Below, in pieces: positions 32,868-43,327 of a stretch of 64,000 nt of DNA. Within the stretch, counting starts at the first letter, position 1, and each line of letters opens with the position of its first letter. The stretch lies in NCBI RefSeq assembly GCF_040807025.1, contig NC_090947.1, positions 4,464,001-4,528,000 of the forward strand, read 5' to 3'. Position numbers and translations under genes: made by a program. Origin of the DNA: Struthio camelus (Eukaryota; Chordata; Aves; Struthioniformes; Struthionidae). The notes below the pieces were generated by a model that saw only the letters and a list, made by a program, of their open reading frames with translations, made no database searches and was not told the origin of the DNA.

Positions 32868-32875
32868 TATATATA
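32868..32875 (+). promoter_or_regulatory. GC-flanked TATATATA box, orphan
   Basis: TATATATA sits between CCGCG and GCGTG, an arrangement seen at TATA promoters. No recognisable gene follows. Motif evidence only. Confidence 0.2.
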
Positions 32876-34033
32876 GCGTGCCCTGCCTTTGGGATAACTA
32901 TTTTGGTTTCGCCAGGATTGCTATAAATGAGCTAACTGATCAGGGTCTGTTTGCGGCCTTGACCCTGCAGGGTGCTGAGCTGCCACGTACGGGTGCAGAG
33001 AGCCTGGCAGCGCTCCGGCAGAGCGAGCCCACGTCGGGGCCCAGCAGATGCAAAGCCTCAGAAATGGGCTGAGGCTCTTCTATTTTTAAAACCCTATTTG
33101 TTTTGCAAAGAAACATCCGAAACCACAGGAAAAGGTAAGCAGAGTGAATTCAAAACCCTTGCTCCCCCAAGAGGTAGCAGCAAACTATATTTACGACCTG
33201 TAAATGGGCTTCTCTACCAAATCACATTTAAGGTGCTCTTAAAAATACCATGGTACAGCAGAAAGCCAGCGTCTAAGCAGATCTTCTCAACCGCGTTGAC
33301 AAAGGCTTAGTTTAGGTTGTTATTGCTTTAAACCGCTTGTTGACAGGTATATTACGTGCTAGGGTAGACATGACCAACCCACTGGGACCGCTCACAGTAA
33401 TTCAGTGTGCAAACTCGTGTTGACAACGCAGAAGGACTCGGCACCAGCACAAAGGCCGGCTCCGAGCTGGGAGCTGCCGCGGGCTTGCGAACGCCGCAGC
33501 TGGCCTCCCCTCTCGTTGGAGGCGAGGGCTACAATGCGCTCCATCCAGCAGCCCTTGCAGCTGGGCTGTCCTGCTCCTTGGCTGGAGCCCGTCACGGTGG
33601 ATGCTCTGCCGGAGAAGCCAGGGACAAGCAGCTCTCTTTGATGCATTGGGATAGTGGCCCTTGCCAGGTGGCAGCTGACTTTTCTTTCTTTTTCCAGCTT
33701 TTCCCATCCTACCTCCACTTCAGTTGTGCACTGCCATATGCTGGAGCTCATCTCCTCTGCCTTCTCCTTCCCTGTGCTCCATAGGAGGAATGTTCTTCCT
33801 GGCTTAAATCGCCTTTTTTACTCACGAGGACAAACACGTCTGAGCCTGTTGCAACCCCTCTCAAAAGTACTTGCCCTACCTGTTCTGTTAACGCAAACAA
33901 GAGATTACAAGTTTAAGGTTTTTGCAGGAACAATGGGCGAGCAGTGAATTGCAAAGGACTGGCTTTGAAGGGAAACACTTTCTCTAGGTGTCCTCCTGTT
34001 CTTTGTTGTTTCTCCCTTTCTGTGCTCACAGTA

Positions 34034-34126
34034 ATGTCATAACCTGATGTCATAACCCCCAAGCGGAGCCTGTTGCGATCTACTTCAGCCTTCTAAAATG
34101 CCAGTTCTCCCATATTAATTATTAAC
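34034..34126. promoter_or_regulatory. Candidate enhancer: direct repeat plus HNF1-like site
   Basis: ATGTCATAACC occurs twice (34034-34044 and 34047-34057). ATTAATTATTAAC (34114-34126) matches the HNF1 palindrome GTTAATNATTAAC at 12 of 13 positions. The surrounding AT-rich stretch to about 34290 has further TAAT-core motifs. Function is inferred from motifs only. Confidence 0.3.
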
Positions 34127-36332
34127 AGTGCTAATACACTCCAGCGACTGCTGTGGAAACGTTAAACTAGCTTAATATTAATGGGTCCCTGACGGTACCT
34201 GAGAGCGAACATTAGAATGCGTTAAAGATCGATGAGGGAAAATAACGACTCAATATAATAAAAATTTGAATTATAGTAGGATTAAATTACAGAAAGAATG
34301 CAAGTGTGAAACACGAGGAAATGCTTCCCTGTAGCACTGGCTGCTCCTTGGTTGAATAAGACAGGAAATCTTATTGTTTACACGTTTGCAATGAAACTTG
34401 ACTGGTTGCACTGAATAACCTTGCAGCATAGGGACGAAAGGAAATAGTTTTGTGGAATAAGGGACATCGTTATCTAACGAGGAGCAGGTTTTGCAGTGTT
34501 TTACATGATTAAAGCACTTAAAATCTGTCTTCCATGTGCATTGTCTGGTGCCTAACATGAGCCCAGCACGCTGCTTTCTTTCCAGTGAGGGTATCACATT
34601 TTAAGGAGATGGACCTTCACCTCTCTGATAAACCTGGGAGCAACTGGCCAGCTGGCTTGAGCTATTAGCCTGGGACAGGCACATGCTTGCAAACAGTATG
34701 ATTGCATATGTCTCGTTCTCTTTGAAAACTAGGCTAAAAGCGGCTGTAGGCCGTACCTGTCTACGTGAAGGGCTACAGGAGGTGTCCACTGACGGCCAGA
34801 ACTTTCTCCCAACTCAGTAATCTTACCCAGAAGCGTTTCGTTCCTTTTTGCAAGATGCTTGTGATGAATGCGAGCAAAAATGGTTTGTGAGTGCTTGGAA
34901 AGAGAAATATGTAACTAATGTTGTCTGGAAGAGACTTGGAAAGCTAGTGTGGGTGTGAAGATAGTGTTTTTGGGGGTTTTTTCCTTTTCGAGCTCCCACC
35001 CACACTTTGGATGTGTAGTACAGACATGCTCATAGGGTGTTTTATGATGGGCTCCGTCTCCCCATGCTTTGCAGCAGGCAAGTGGTCATGTTGTATTCTT
35101 GCTTTTTTTTTTTTAAGGTCATGTCTAAACGTTTGGCTTGGTTTCAGCCCGTTCTTAGTCTCCTGCCCCGCAGTGTTACAGGTGTGGTCTGTAAACGCAC
35201 AGGAACAGAAATCGTTTCAAATAAGGCTGAGCAGCCTTATTCACCACTAGCCATTGCTGGAAGAGTGGTAAAGCAGTCATTCTGTTACGCAGAGGGGAAA
35301 TGAATCATCCGCTGCCAGCAAACCGGGTAGGAACAAAGATGCCTCGGGGGAAACCATGATCTGCTGTTACCTGCAGCAACTCCCTTTATAATTGAAAAAG
35401 GTATTAAAAATTATTTTGGGAGTTTCTAATTAGCTGAGCCGTTAATGGGCTGGGGATGTTTGAGAAGCTAAACAAATAGCTGCCCAAAAAGAGGCCATTG
35501 CAGAGAAGTCAGCCTTCCTTGCCTTTACCCTCTGCCACCACTGCTGCAAGGTCAGGGAGGATGAAAACTTCTGCGAGGTTGGGCAGCAGAGGTGCCGTTC
35601 GTAAATCTGCAGAGATGCTGTGCTGGAGTCCAGCAACCTCCCTCTGGCAGGTAACCAGCCCTTGATGGTTTAAGGCTGGAAACCCTGCAGGAAGTAGCTG
35701 TATGTTGAGTTAGCTGTTCTTAGGGAAACTTTTACCTAGGAAGGCCAAGGGAGTATAGAGAGAAAAAGCAAAGACTTGTGGCTAAGGTCATTCTATTCCT
35801 GCCTTTGGCATCTGAATGCTTGATTTTTGTTGTTATTGTTTTGAAAAGCAGCTGAAATGAAGGGGGCTGTGGAAACTCAATGTGTTTGGGCAAAGTCTTT
35901 TAAATTCTTCCTTACAACTGGAGGGAAAACAAAATTCTGGAGAATTTGACAACTCTTGCCTGAGTGTTTTGGCTCTTTGCGGATAGAGAATAGAGGAAAA
36001 AATTCCTTCATGTTCCTACAGGAAAGGATCAGAAGGGTTCTAGCACCATAATAACACTGCAGTAAAGCCTACCAGAACATTGCAGCGCGTGGCAGTGCAG
36101 GAGTGGGATGGGGCGCAATAGCGGACTGATGAATTAGCCTGGGGGTTCGTGGCGGGGGAGAGGGCAGGGAAAGCGTGCTGAGCAGATGAGTCACATTCAT
36201 CGCTCACTGTGTGTGGAAAAAACCAGCAATGCCAGGGACGCTAGAAAAGTGCGTTACGACTCAAAATTGGACCCACCGGCAGCCTTAACTCTGCTGTTTT
36301 GTAACATCTCAAGTGCTTTGTCTGTTTCCTCT

Positions 36333-36372
36333 AATGTTATGTTACTGGTATCAATGTTATGTTACCAGTATC
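36333..36372 (+). repeat. 20-base tandem duplication
   Basis: Two adjacent copies of a 20-base unit (36333-36352 and 36353-36372) differ at two positions (CTGG versus CCAG). A minor local duplication. Confidence 0.85.
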
Positions 36373-38979
36373 TTCTTTCATTTCCGAGTTTAGGCAGACT
36401 TTTTTATTTCAGGAAACTATAATGACCTGCCTTCCTGCCCTGCTAGTGATTAGTGCAGCTGGAATCTGGAATCCTTTAGCACCAGCATGGCTTATTTTAG
36501 GTAAACTGGGAATTACTGGCTGACAGCAAACAGATTGCTGCTGCTCTGTGCAGAGGGTAACTGGAGAGATGGCAGGAGCTGGGGTGGTGATGCACAGTTT
36601 CATGCGCAATGCAGAAATGTCAGGCATCAGACACAGGCACTCTTCTTCTTGATGTGAAGTGTTTGGGACTGTTCCCTGAGAAGGGATGTGGCAATTTTGC
36701 ATTATGTGATAAAACAGGTAGGTGGAAAACATCTAGTCCCTGATAAGCATGGAAGGTCTTTAGAAGGAAAGCACCGTTAATTTCTACCACACTGGAGAAG
36801 ATGGATGTTTTTTCTCTGACTTGCGCTTTGGATGAGCATGGATGGATTTCCATAGGGACAACAAACAGCACCTCCTTCCCCCTCTTCCACTCCAGCTGAG
36901 AGAATTAAACAAACTGCGATGTGGTGTCCATGTAAGCTTTGCCAAAATGATGTTTGGATGCTATTTTACAGAACAGGATGACTAATTAGTCCAAATACTT
37001 GGTCGGCTACAAACAATTGGTGTTTTTAGACCATGTGTTGTGGCTATGTTTTCCTGCTGTCCAAAACAACGCTAGTTTGGATGGCCTGATTGGAAAATGT
37101 GGCACAGCTTCACTTTGCAACACTTGGGAGCGGAGGAGGCGGTCACACAGCACGGAGCGGACAAATCCCTGGGAAATAAAACAAGCAGGAAGCCTCGAGC
37201 CCGTGTAACGAGGCCGCTTGATTCCTTGCTCTCATGTCTATGCGCTGTCAGGGAGGTGAGGACACCACCACAATGGCAGCAGGAATGCTTTGATATATTT
37301 TAATTGCAAAGTGATGCTGAGCCAGTTCCTCAGCTGGCGCAGCTGATGTCATGCCTTGTTTTTGCTGAAGCTACACTGATTTGCTCCAGCTGAAGCACTA
37401 GCTCCTTCAGATGGCATCTATTTTCCTGACGAGCTAGACTGCCGTATTCCCAAATTAAATGTGCATATTGATCTCTTGCCTGTTTTCAGACCAGGCTCTG
37501 CAAGAAAAGGGGGAGGGTACAGTGCTTGTCTTACAGGCCTTGTTGCAGTAATATTCAAGCGTCCCGCAGTCTGGAATGGATTTTATCCATGTGATGCTTG
37601 AGGTAGGAAGTGGTGAGTGTTGTTAGGCCAGGTGAAGAGATGTATGATGTATGTTTTAGGAGGTTCTTACGAAAACAGCCTGGGGCTTGTTTAAAACTTA
37701 GCTTTATTTGCATGGCAAGAGGGGAAGCTGGAGGAGGAAGAGCCAGGTTTTGCAACTCCCTGTGATGCAGTGGCCAGCTGGGAATAACAGATAGGAGTAC
37801 AGATTGCAAACAGCAGACCATAACAGGCTGCCTTTGTGAGCCAGGCATGGCAATTGGTCGCTATTCAGCAGCCACGGATAGGTCTGGCTCCCTGCAACTA
37901 CAGCTGCTGCAGAGCTGGCTTAGCTTTGCTTCATACTGAAATGCTCTGAGCCTTGGCGTGTCTGCTGCTAATTAGATTAGGTCCAGAGAGGCCATATTAC
38001 TGAGTGAGTTCCCATTTTAGTCTGAGACGGGCAGTTTTCAGCAAGCTCAGTGACAGTGTGCAAATTGCAGGTAAGCTCCCCGCTCGGCATGGTAGTGGAA
38101 AGCTCGCACGACTGCAGCTGCTGGCCTGGGTGCGAGCCGTCTTACGTCATCCACGTGGGAGCATGGGTGCTTTTTGGGGCCGTAGCAACCTCTCCAGGCT
38201 GTTGCAGTGTCAGCTGTGATGGATATTCCTGGTGGGAATCAGAGCAGGTCTCTGGTTTGTTTGGTCTTGTCCGCCAGGGACAACTGATGGCTGGAGCAGA
38301 GGGACCCTGAGGAGTGCAGAGCCTCATCCTAGGCTCATTAAGACAAAAAAAATGCTGTTGGACGCGTGTCCAGAACATTGGCAATTAAATTCTGATTTCC
38401 AGACTATGATTACATATGGCTTGTATGCATTTGCGCTAGCTTGGCTGTATACCTTACATAGTATTATCCCAACCCCACTCCTCTAAAGCAGTTTATAGAG
38501 AAGAGACGAGGTTGTTCTGCCTTTGGCTAGACAAGCGAACTTCTAATCTCAAAAAAGCTTCTTCTGTTGCTTATGTTAGCAGCTTTTCTTTCTACAGCTA
38601 GCTTGGATTCATCTTAACATGGGTAGGTAGACTTGCAGGCACCCTTCCGGGCAAGGTCTTGTGGATGTCATGTGCGATGGTATAAATATTTGCATTGGTA
38701 GACCCTTACCTGAAACACTCTGACATTAAACTTAACTCCTCAGTGTTTGTGTTGATGGTGGCACGTAGCCAACCTCTGACCGGTTTATAAACCTAGAACT
38801 TCTTCCGTTTCTGTCATTTCCAGCTAATGAGATCATGAATGCAGTCCTTGATGCTGTATTTGCTGTCTGTTTAGTTTCATTCCACTTGTCTCAAGTCCTC
38901 TTCCACTTCTTGTATGACTTTATCCTCCTTTATTGGGGATGCTTCATAACACTGTCATCGGAGTATTTCATCAGTTCTG

Positions 38980-39080
38980 TCCTACTTGTGTAAGGCGGCT
39001 AATGAAAATATTAAATGAAATCAATCTCAAGACTGAGCTTTGAAAAACTCCCTCTGAAGGAGGATTTTTCATCAACCTTG
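38980..39080. mobile_element. Possible ancient LINE-like fragment
   Basis: The run 'aatctcaagactgagctttgaaaaactccctc' style wording resembles an old amniote repeat containing 'actgatccctgaggaactccac'. Divergence is high and I cannot name the family. A repeat-library comparison would decide. Confidence 0.25.
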
Positions 39081-42000
39081 AAAGGGATCCAATTCAGAGA
39101 CCTTGAAATCCCCACAGTGGTATCTTCAGAGACCTGCGAACAATTTACAGATGAAAATATATCCCTCATAACATGCCAAGATAACTAGAGGAGGCCAATA
39201 AGTCATTGAGGGGGTCTTGGCAAGATGAGAACGAATAAGCCCTCCTCAGAAAAAATGTATCTTTGGTACAGCAAATAAGTTGCTGATGGTACAAAGGGAA
39301 CAAGATGCTCACCTTCTGGTGTGGTGGATCTTTTTCTCTCCAGTCCTCCAAAAGCTAGGCTTGTAAGCCCAGCACGTTGTGGACTGTGCTATCCTTAGTT
39401 GGCCCAAGTCAATCAGTCTTTTTTCTGGATGGCGGGAGAGGGGAGTTGCCTGTTGCGGCTTTCCTGTGCTCAGTCATAGTGTACGTGCAAGCCCCAAGCT
39501 AGGCAAAATAAAGCTCAGCAGATTTCCCAGCATGACAGAGCTCCACCGATGCCAGCAGAGACTCTGCTGACTTGAACAGACGAAGCAACAGTAATGTATC
39601 TCATCCCAACAGATCTCTACGGTCGGTATCAGTCTCCTGAGCCCTGTCTTGACACTGTTCAAAAGTGGCAATGACCTCTGAAAGCTTTTGCCCAGGAGGT
39701 TTGCTTTGCAGAAGAGGATCATCTTGGACTTCCTAGGAGGTGGAGTAAAGCATAACCCCTTCAGCTGTAACAGCCTTTTTTCTGAAGTAGCTTAGTGCCA
39801 ACACATATTTGTGTCTGTAGTGTAATTTTTTCCATTAATAAATCTACAGACCCTGCTGGCTCCCACTGCTATTATGTTTGCAAAATGTTATGATGTCAGT
39901 GGAGCTCTGCTTGTTTCGCATATCTTGACAACGTGAAATACTGGCCTCCTAAGTGTAGCTTTTCCAAGGTATTTAAGTGTTCCACTCTCCTCGGACTAAA
40001 GGATACCTCGTTAAAACTGTCAGAATTCATTTCTGGCTTGCCAGATGCCTTAACCTTATAGCGGAGTGGAGAGCTGACCCTGCGTTTTCTTTCAACACAG
40101 TCAGCCTAGCCCCTGGATTCCCCTGTCCCAGGGCTTGCCACTAGTAGAAAGGTAATTACATTTGCTGCAAGGAATATAAAAGTACATCCATTTTATTATG
40201 TAAAAATGGCCTATTGAGCATACCAGCAGCAGCAGTTTTAACAGCTGATTGCTTGCTCTGATTCTCAAGAGTGAGATCTTACAAGATGGTTTGGTTTGAG
40301 AGCAGCACAGAAGAAAAATTGTGTCTTTGGGATGTGCTCTGCATGAAACTGCCTCCTCGTACACAGGATGTTGGAGAATGAGGTACATATTATGCTCTCA
40401 AAATAGAGCCCTTTGAAACTGGCACGGGATACTTAGGCTTGTCTTGGTATCATTAATCACAGTTGTGACCCTCAGACAAAATGAGCCTCCATTTCATGTT
40501 GCTTATTAAAATAAGAAATGGACATTTCAGTATTTTTCAACTGCAGACACTACAGTGTAGCCAAAATGGAATAATGTATTTGAATCATTTACGGAATTGG
40601 TCCAAATAAATATGAATGTATAGTATTTTTATGAGATGGCTTATTTTCAGTCTATTAAGAGAAAAAAATTACCCTAAGTGTCTGCAATGCAAGCAAAGAG
40701 AAGGGTTTCTTATGCTACAGATGTGAATTCTGACTGTAGTCACCCAGTAGCAGCTTCTCTTCCAAGGCCTGTGGTTTTTTTCTTTCCTCTTTTTCACAAA
40801 GCCCTCCCAATAGTAGGGTTTTGGACATAAATCTGTGTAGCACAAGCCTCAGTTTGGCTGTAAGACCAAGTCTCCTCCGTAAGGCTTTCAGCCAGTAAGG
40901 CAGACAGCCCTATTGCAAATCTGATTGCACCACTGTGAGCTGGGAATACCTTGCAGGGATACAGTGATGCAGCTGCACAGGTGGCTGAAATTCCTGGGTA
41001 ACTCAGACCTAAAAATAAGGCACTGCTCTGTGTCTTTAGCCAGAAGTCCTCAAAGGGCGGCAGGGGGTGAATTCAAGGATAAGGGCTCAGGGAGCAAATT
41101 ACGTGGGGTCAGAAGCAGGGATGGTGCTAAGCAAAGTCTTTGGGAGGTGCAGCTGGGCCTGGGGTGGCTGAAGGAGGCTGGCCCGCAGGAGAGCTAGGAC
41201 AACTAGAAGCAGCAATGCTCTGCCTGCGTAGAAGGGCCAGAGCACACTTGTAAGGACCTTGCAGGGCCTTGCAGAGCAGGTGCTTTGCATGTCCTCTTGG
41301 AAGTGATATTAACCAGGAGAAACCCATCAAAGATGCAGCAGTGTCTGTTCAGGAGGCTGCAGAGCCCAGGGCCGAGGCCCAGAGGCGATGCACGGCTTTG
41401 CCCTGTGTCTTGCTGAAGTTTGAACCGTAATATTTTTGAGCATGGCACCTGGGGCTGTGCGGGCCTTGCCCTGCAGGGGAATGAAGCGGAGTCGTGCGGA
41501 GACAATAGAGTTAGTGCAGGTGCAAAGTATAAATGGTCACCTTGATGTCACTTGTATAAAAAGCAAATGAGAATTGAATAGCTTCAGAAGAACAAGTAGC
41601 AGCCTGGCATTTTATGGAGGGCATCCTGTACCCAGAAAGGGATTCTGCTAGAACTAGCATATATTTTTCTTTTCCTGAAACACCAACCTAGTTGCTTTAT
41701 CTGATAAATGCCCTCATGGGAAGCGGTGATATATTAAACGCCTTGATGCCTTTTTGAATTTAAGGATCATCCTTCCTCGCAAATGACCCAGAACTCAATC
41801 CTTGCACCTGGAAACTTCCAGACAAAACGTCGGTGCATGCCAACTGCAGGATCTGGTCTGGCTTAACAGACTGGGCAGAGACTGGCGGGTAGCGATGCTA
41901 CGGCGCCTTCTGGTGTTAGCGCGCGTCTGCTCTCTCACGTACAGTGGCCCCTGGGCTCTGGAGGTTTTTTTTTTCCTTCCCTTTCCAAGCTTTGCGTGTA

Positions 42001-42575
42001 TGCCTCAGGAAGATTTGTAAGATCTGGGGGAAAAGAGAACCCCCATGTCAAGCCCCGAAATGCCTTGCCTCGGTCCGGTCGGGTGTGAAAACTGCCGGAG
42101 ATTTGGCACAGCTGCCTGGTGCCCGCTTGGAGCGGGTCACCAGCGAAACCAAGCGCTGCCGCCTCCAAACTGCTAGATTACTGGTGTGTACAGGCCTTTT
42201 ACCTTTATCCAGGTCTGCGTTTACACTGGCATGAGGTCACAAAAGAATTTCAAGTTTGGCTTTTTGGTCTCCGTCAGCTGGATTTTCCAGGGGTTTTCGG
42301 CAGGGCAGAGGGGACGGTTGGGGGGGGGGCAAAGCGCCCTCTCCTCACACCCCCCCCCCGCCGGGCCCGGGTGGGGGGGACGAGCTAAGGCGGCGCCAAG
42401 CAGCTCAAATCTGAGCTTCCTCCTTCTGGGAATCTAGGCTTTTTCCCCTTCTGCCTTTTGGGGTTGGTTCTGGAGGGAGCGGGGATGTTTTTCCTTCCCC
42501 CTCCACCCGCCGCCTTTTCCCGCCCGCCCGCCGCCTCCTTCCCCACAGCCCCTGCTCGTCCCCCGGGGCGGCCGT

Positions 42576-42586
42576 TGCGCATGCGC
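42576..42586. promoter_or_regulatory. LRRFIP1: NRF1 site TGCGCATGCGC
   Basis: A perfect match to the NRF1 core, 130 bases upstream of the LRRFIP1 start codon. The ATG inside this palindrome is in frame with the LRRFIP1 start (45 codons upstream, no intervening stop). Confidence 0.6.
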
Positions 42587-42715
42587 GGGGCGGGGTGGGG
42601 GTGGGGGGGCGGTGACAATCGGGCGCTTCGCGCCGGCGAGCGGCAGAGGCGGCGTGAGGGCCGGGCGGCAGGGCGGGCGGCGGCGGCGGGTAAGCAGCGG
42701 GGTAGCGGCTCCATC

Positions 42716-42805
42716 ATGGGGACGCAGGGGGCCGGGCGGAAGCGGCTGCCGAACCGGGAGCGCCTGACGGCGGAGGACGATGCCCTCAACCAGATCGCCC
42801 GCGAG
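42716..42805 (+). CDS. LRRFIP1: LRRFIP1 first coding exon
   Basis: LRRFIP1 is a coiled-coil protein binding Flightless-1, GC-rich DNA/RNA and innate-sensing components. The exon encodes 30 residues, MGTQGAGRKRLPNRERLTAE then DDALNQIARE, and ends with donor GAG|GTGAGA at 42806 in phase 0. This matches the known LRRFIP1 isoform start MGTQGSGRKRLPNRERLTAE, whose next exon begins AEARLAAKRAARAEA. The paralogue LRRFIP2 starts MGTPASGRKRTPVKDRFSAE, so the match favours LRRFIP1. The start context is CATCATGG. The next exon was not found in the remaining 21 kb. Confidence 0.95.
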
Positions 42806-42849
42806 GTGAGAGAGCCGAGCGCCGCGCCGCGCCCCCTTCCTCTCCTCCT

Positions 42850-42863
42850 CCCCCCCCCCCCCC
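42850..42863 (+). repeat. Poly-C tract (14 C)
   Basis: Fourteen cytosines just inside LRRFIP1 intron 1, within the CpG island. Followed by CCTTCCAACGGTC repeated twice (about 42883-42908). Confidence 0.9.
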
Positions 42864-43027
42864 ACCCCCGGTTGCAGCGGTGCCTTCCAACGGTCCCTTC
42901 CAACGGTCCCCTCAACCGCCCGGCTCGCGCACGCGCTGCGCGAGGGGCCACGGAAACGGCTGCGCGTGTCGCGTACGTGTGTATTTAGAAAACAAAAAGA
43001 AACAAAACACCAGAAAACGACACCCTC

Positions 43028-43072
43028 TTTTATTTATTTATTTTATTATTATTATTTCTTTTTTTTTTTTTT
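43028..43072 (+). repeat. TTTA/TTA-rich simple repeat ending in poly-T
   Basis: TTTATTTATTTA, then TTATTATTATTA, then a T run. A simple AT-rich repeat at the edge of the CpG island. Confidence 0.9.
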
Positions 43073-43296
43073 GGAACACGTTAATGGGCGCTAACTGAGC
43101 CACCGCCCGCTCTGAAACTGGAAGGGGGGGGGGGGTGTGACTAAATCTCGCAGCCCTTGCGGGGAGGTGGCCTGGCAGTCCTGCGATTAAAGGACCCTTT
43201 CTGAGGGTGTGATGCCCCTCTCCGTCGCTACGGCTCTTGACAACTCGGCGTGGCGTTCAGCAGCCAAAAGCTCGGCAGCTTTCAGGCCGCCTTGAT

Positions 43297-43327
43297 ATTT
43301 TTTATTATTTACTTATTTATTTATTTG
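43297..43327 (+). repeat. (TTTA)n simple repeat
   Basis: An imperfect TTTA repeat within LRRFIP1 intron 1. Confidence 0.85.

Larger units (their letters stand above)
25908..42280. other. RAB17-LRRFIP1 intergenic region
   Basis: About 16 kb with no recognised exon on either strand. Open frames are short and unconserved to my eye; the longest is 177 codons at 31876-32409 (+). I noted a GC-flanked TATATATA (32868-32875), a near-perfect HNF1 site (34114-34126), a 20-base tandem duplication (36333-36372), and a possible old LINE-like fragment at about 38980-39080. Confidence 0.6.
42280..42970. promoter_or_regulatory. LRRFIP1: LRRFIP1 CpG-island promoter
   Basis: A sharply GC- and CG-rich block around the first coding exon, flanked by AT-richer sequence. 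It has several GGGGCGGGG-type Sp1 boxes near 42586-42610 and a perfect NRF1 palindrome (42576-42586), and no TATA box. This is typical of a broadly expressed gene. Confidence 0.85.

Noticed and set aside
42385-42951. 188-codon minus-strand open frame over LRRFIP1 exon 1
   Set aside because: Low-complexity Arg/Pro/Gly translation antisense to the CpG island.
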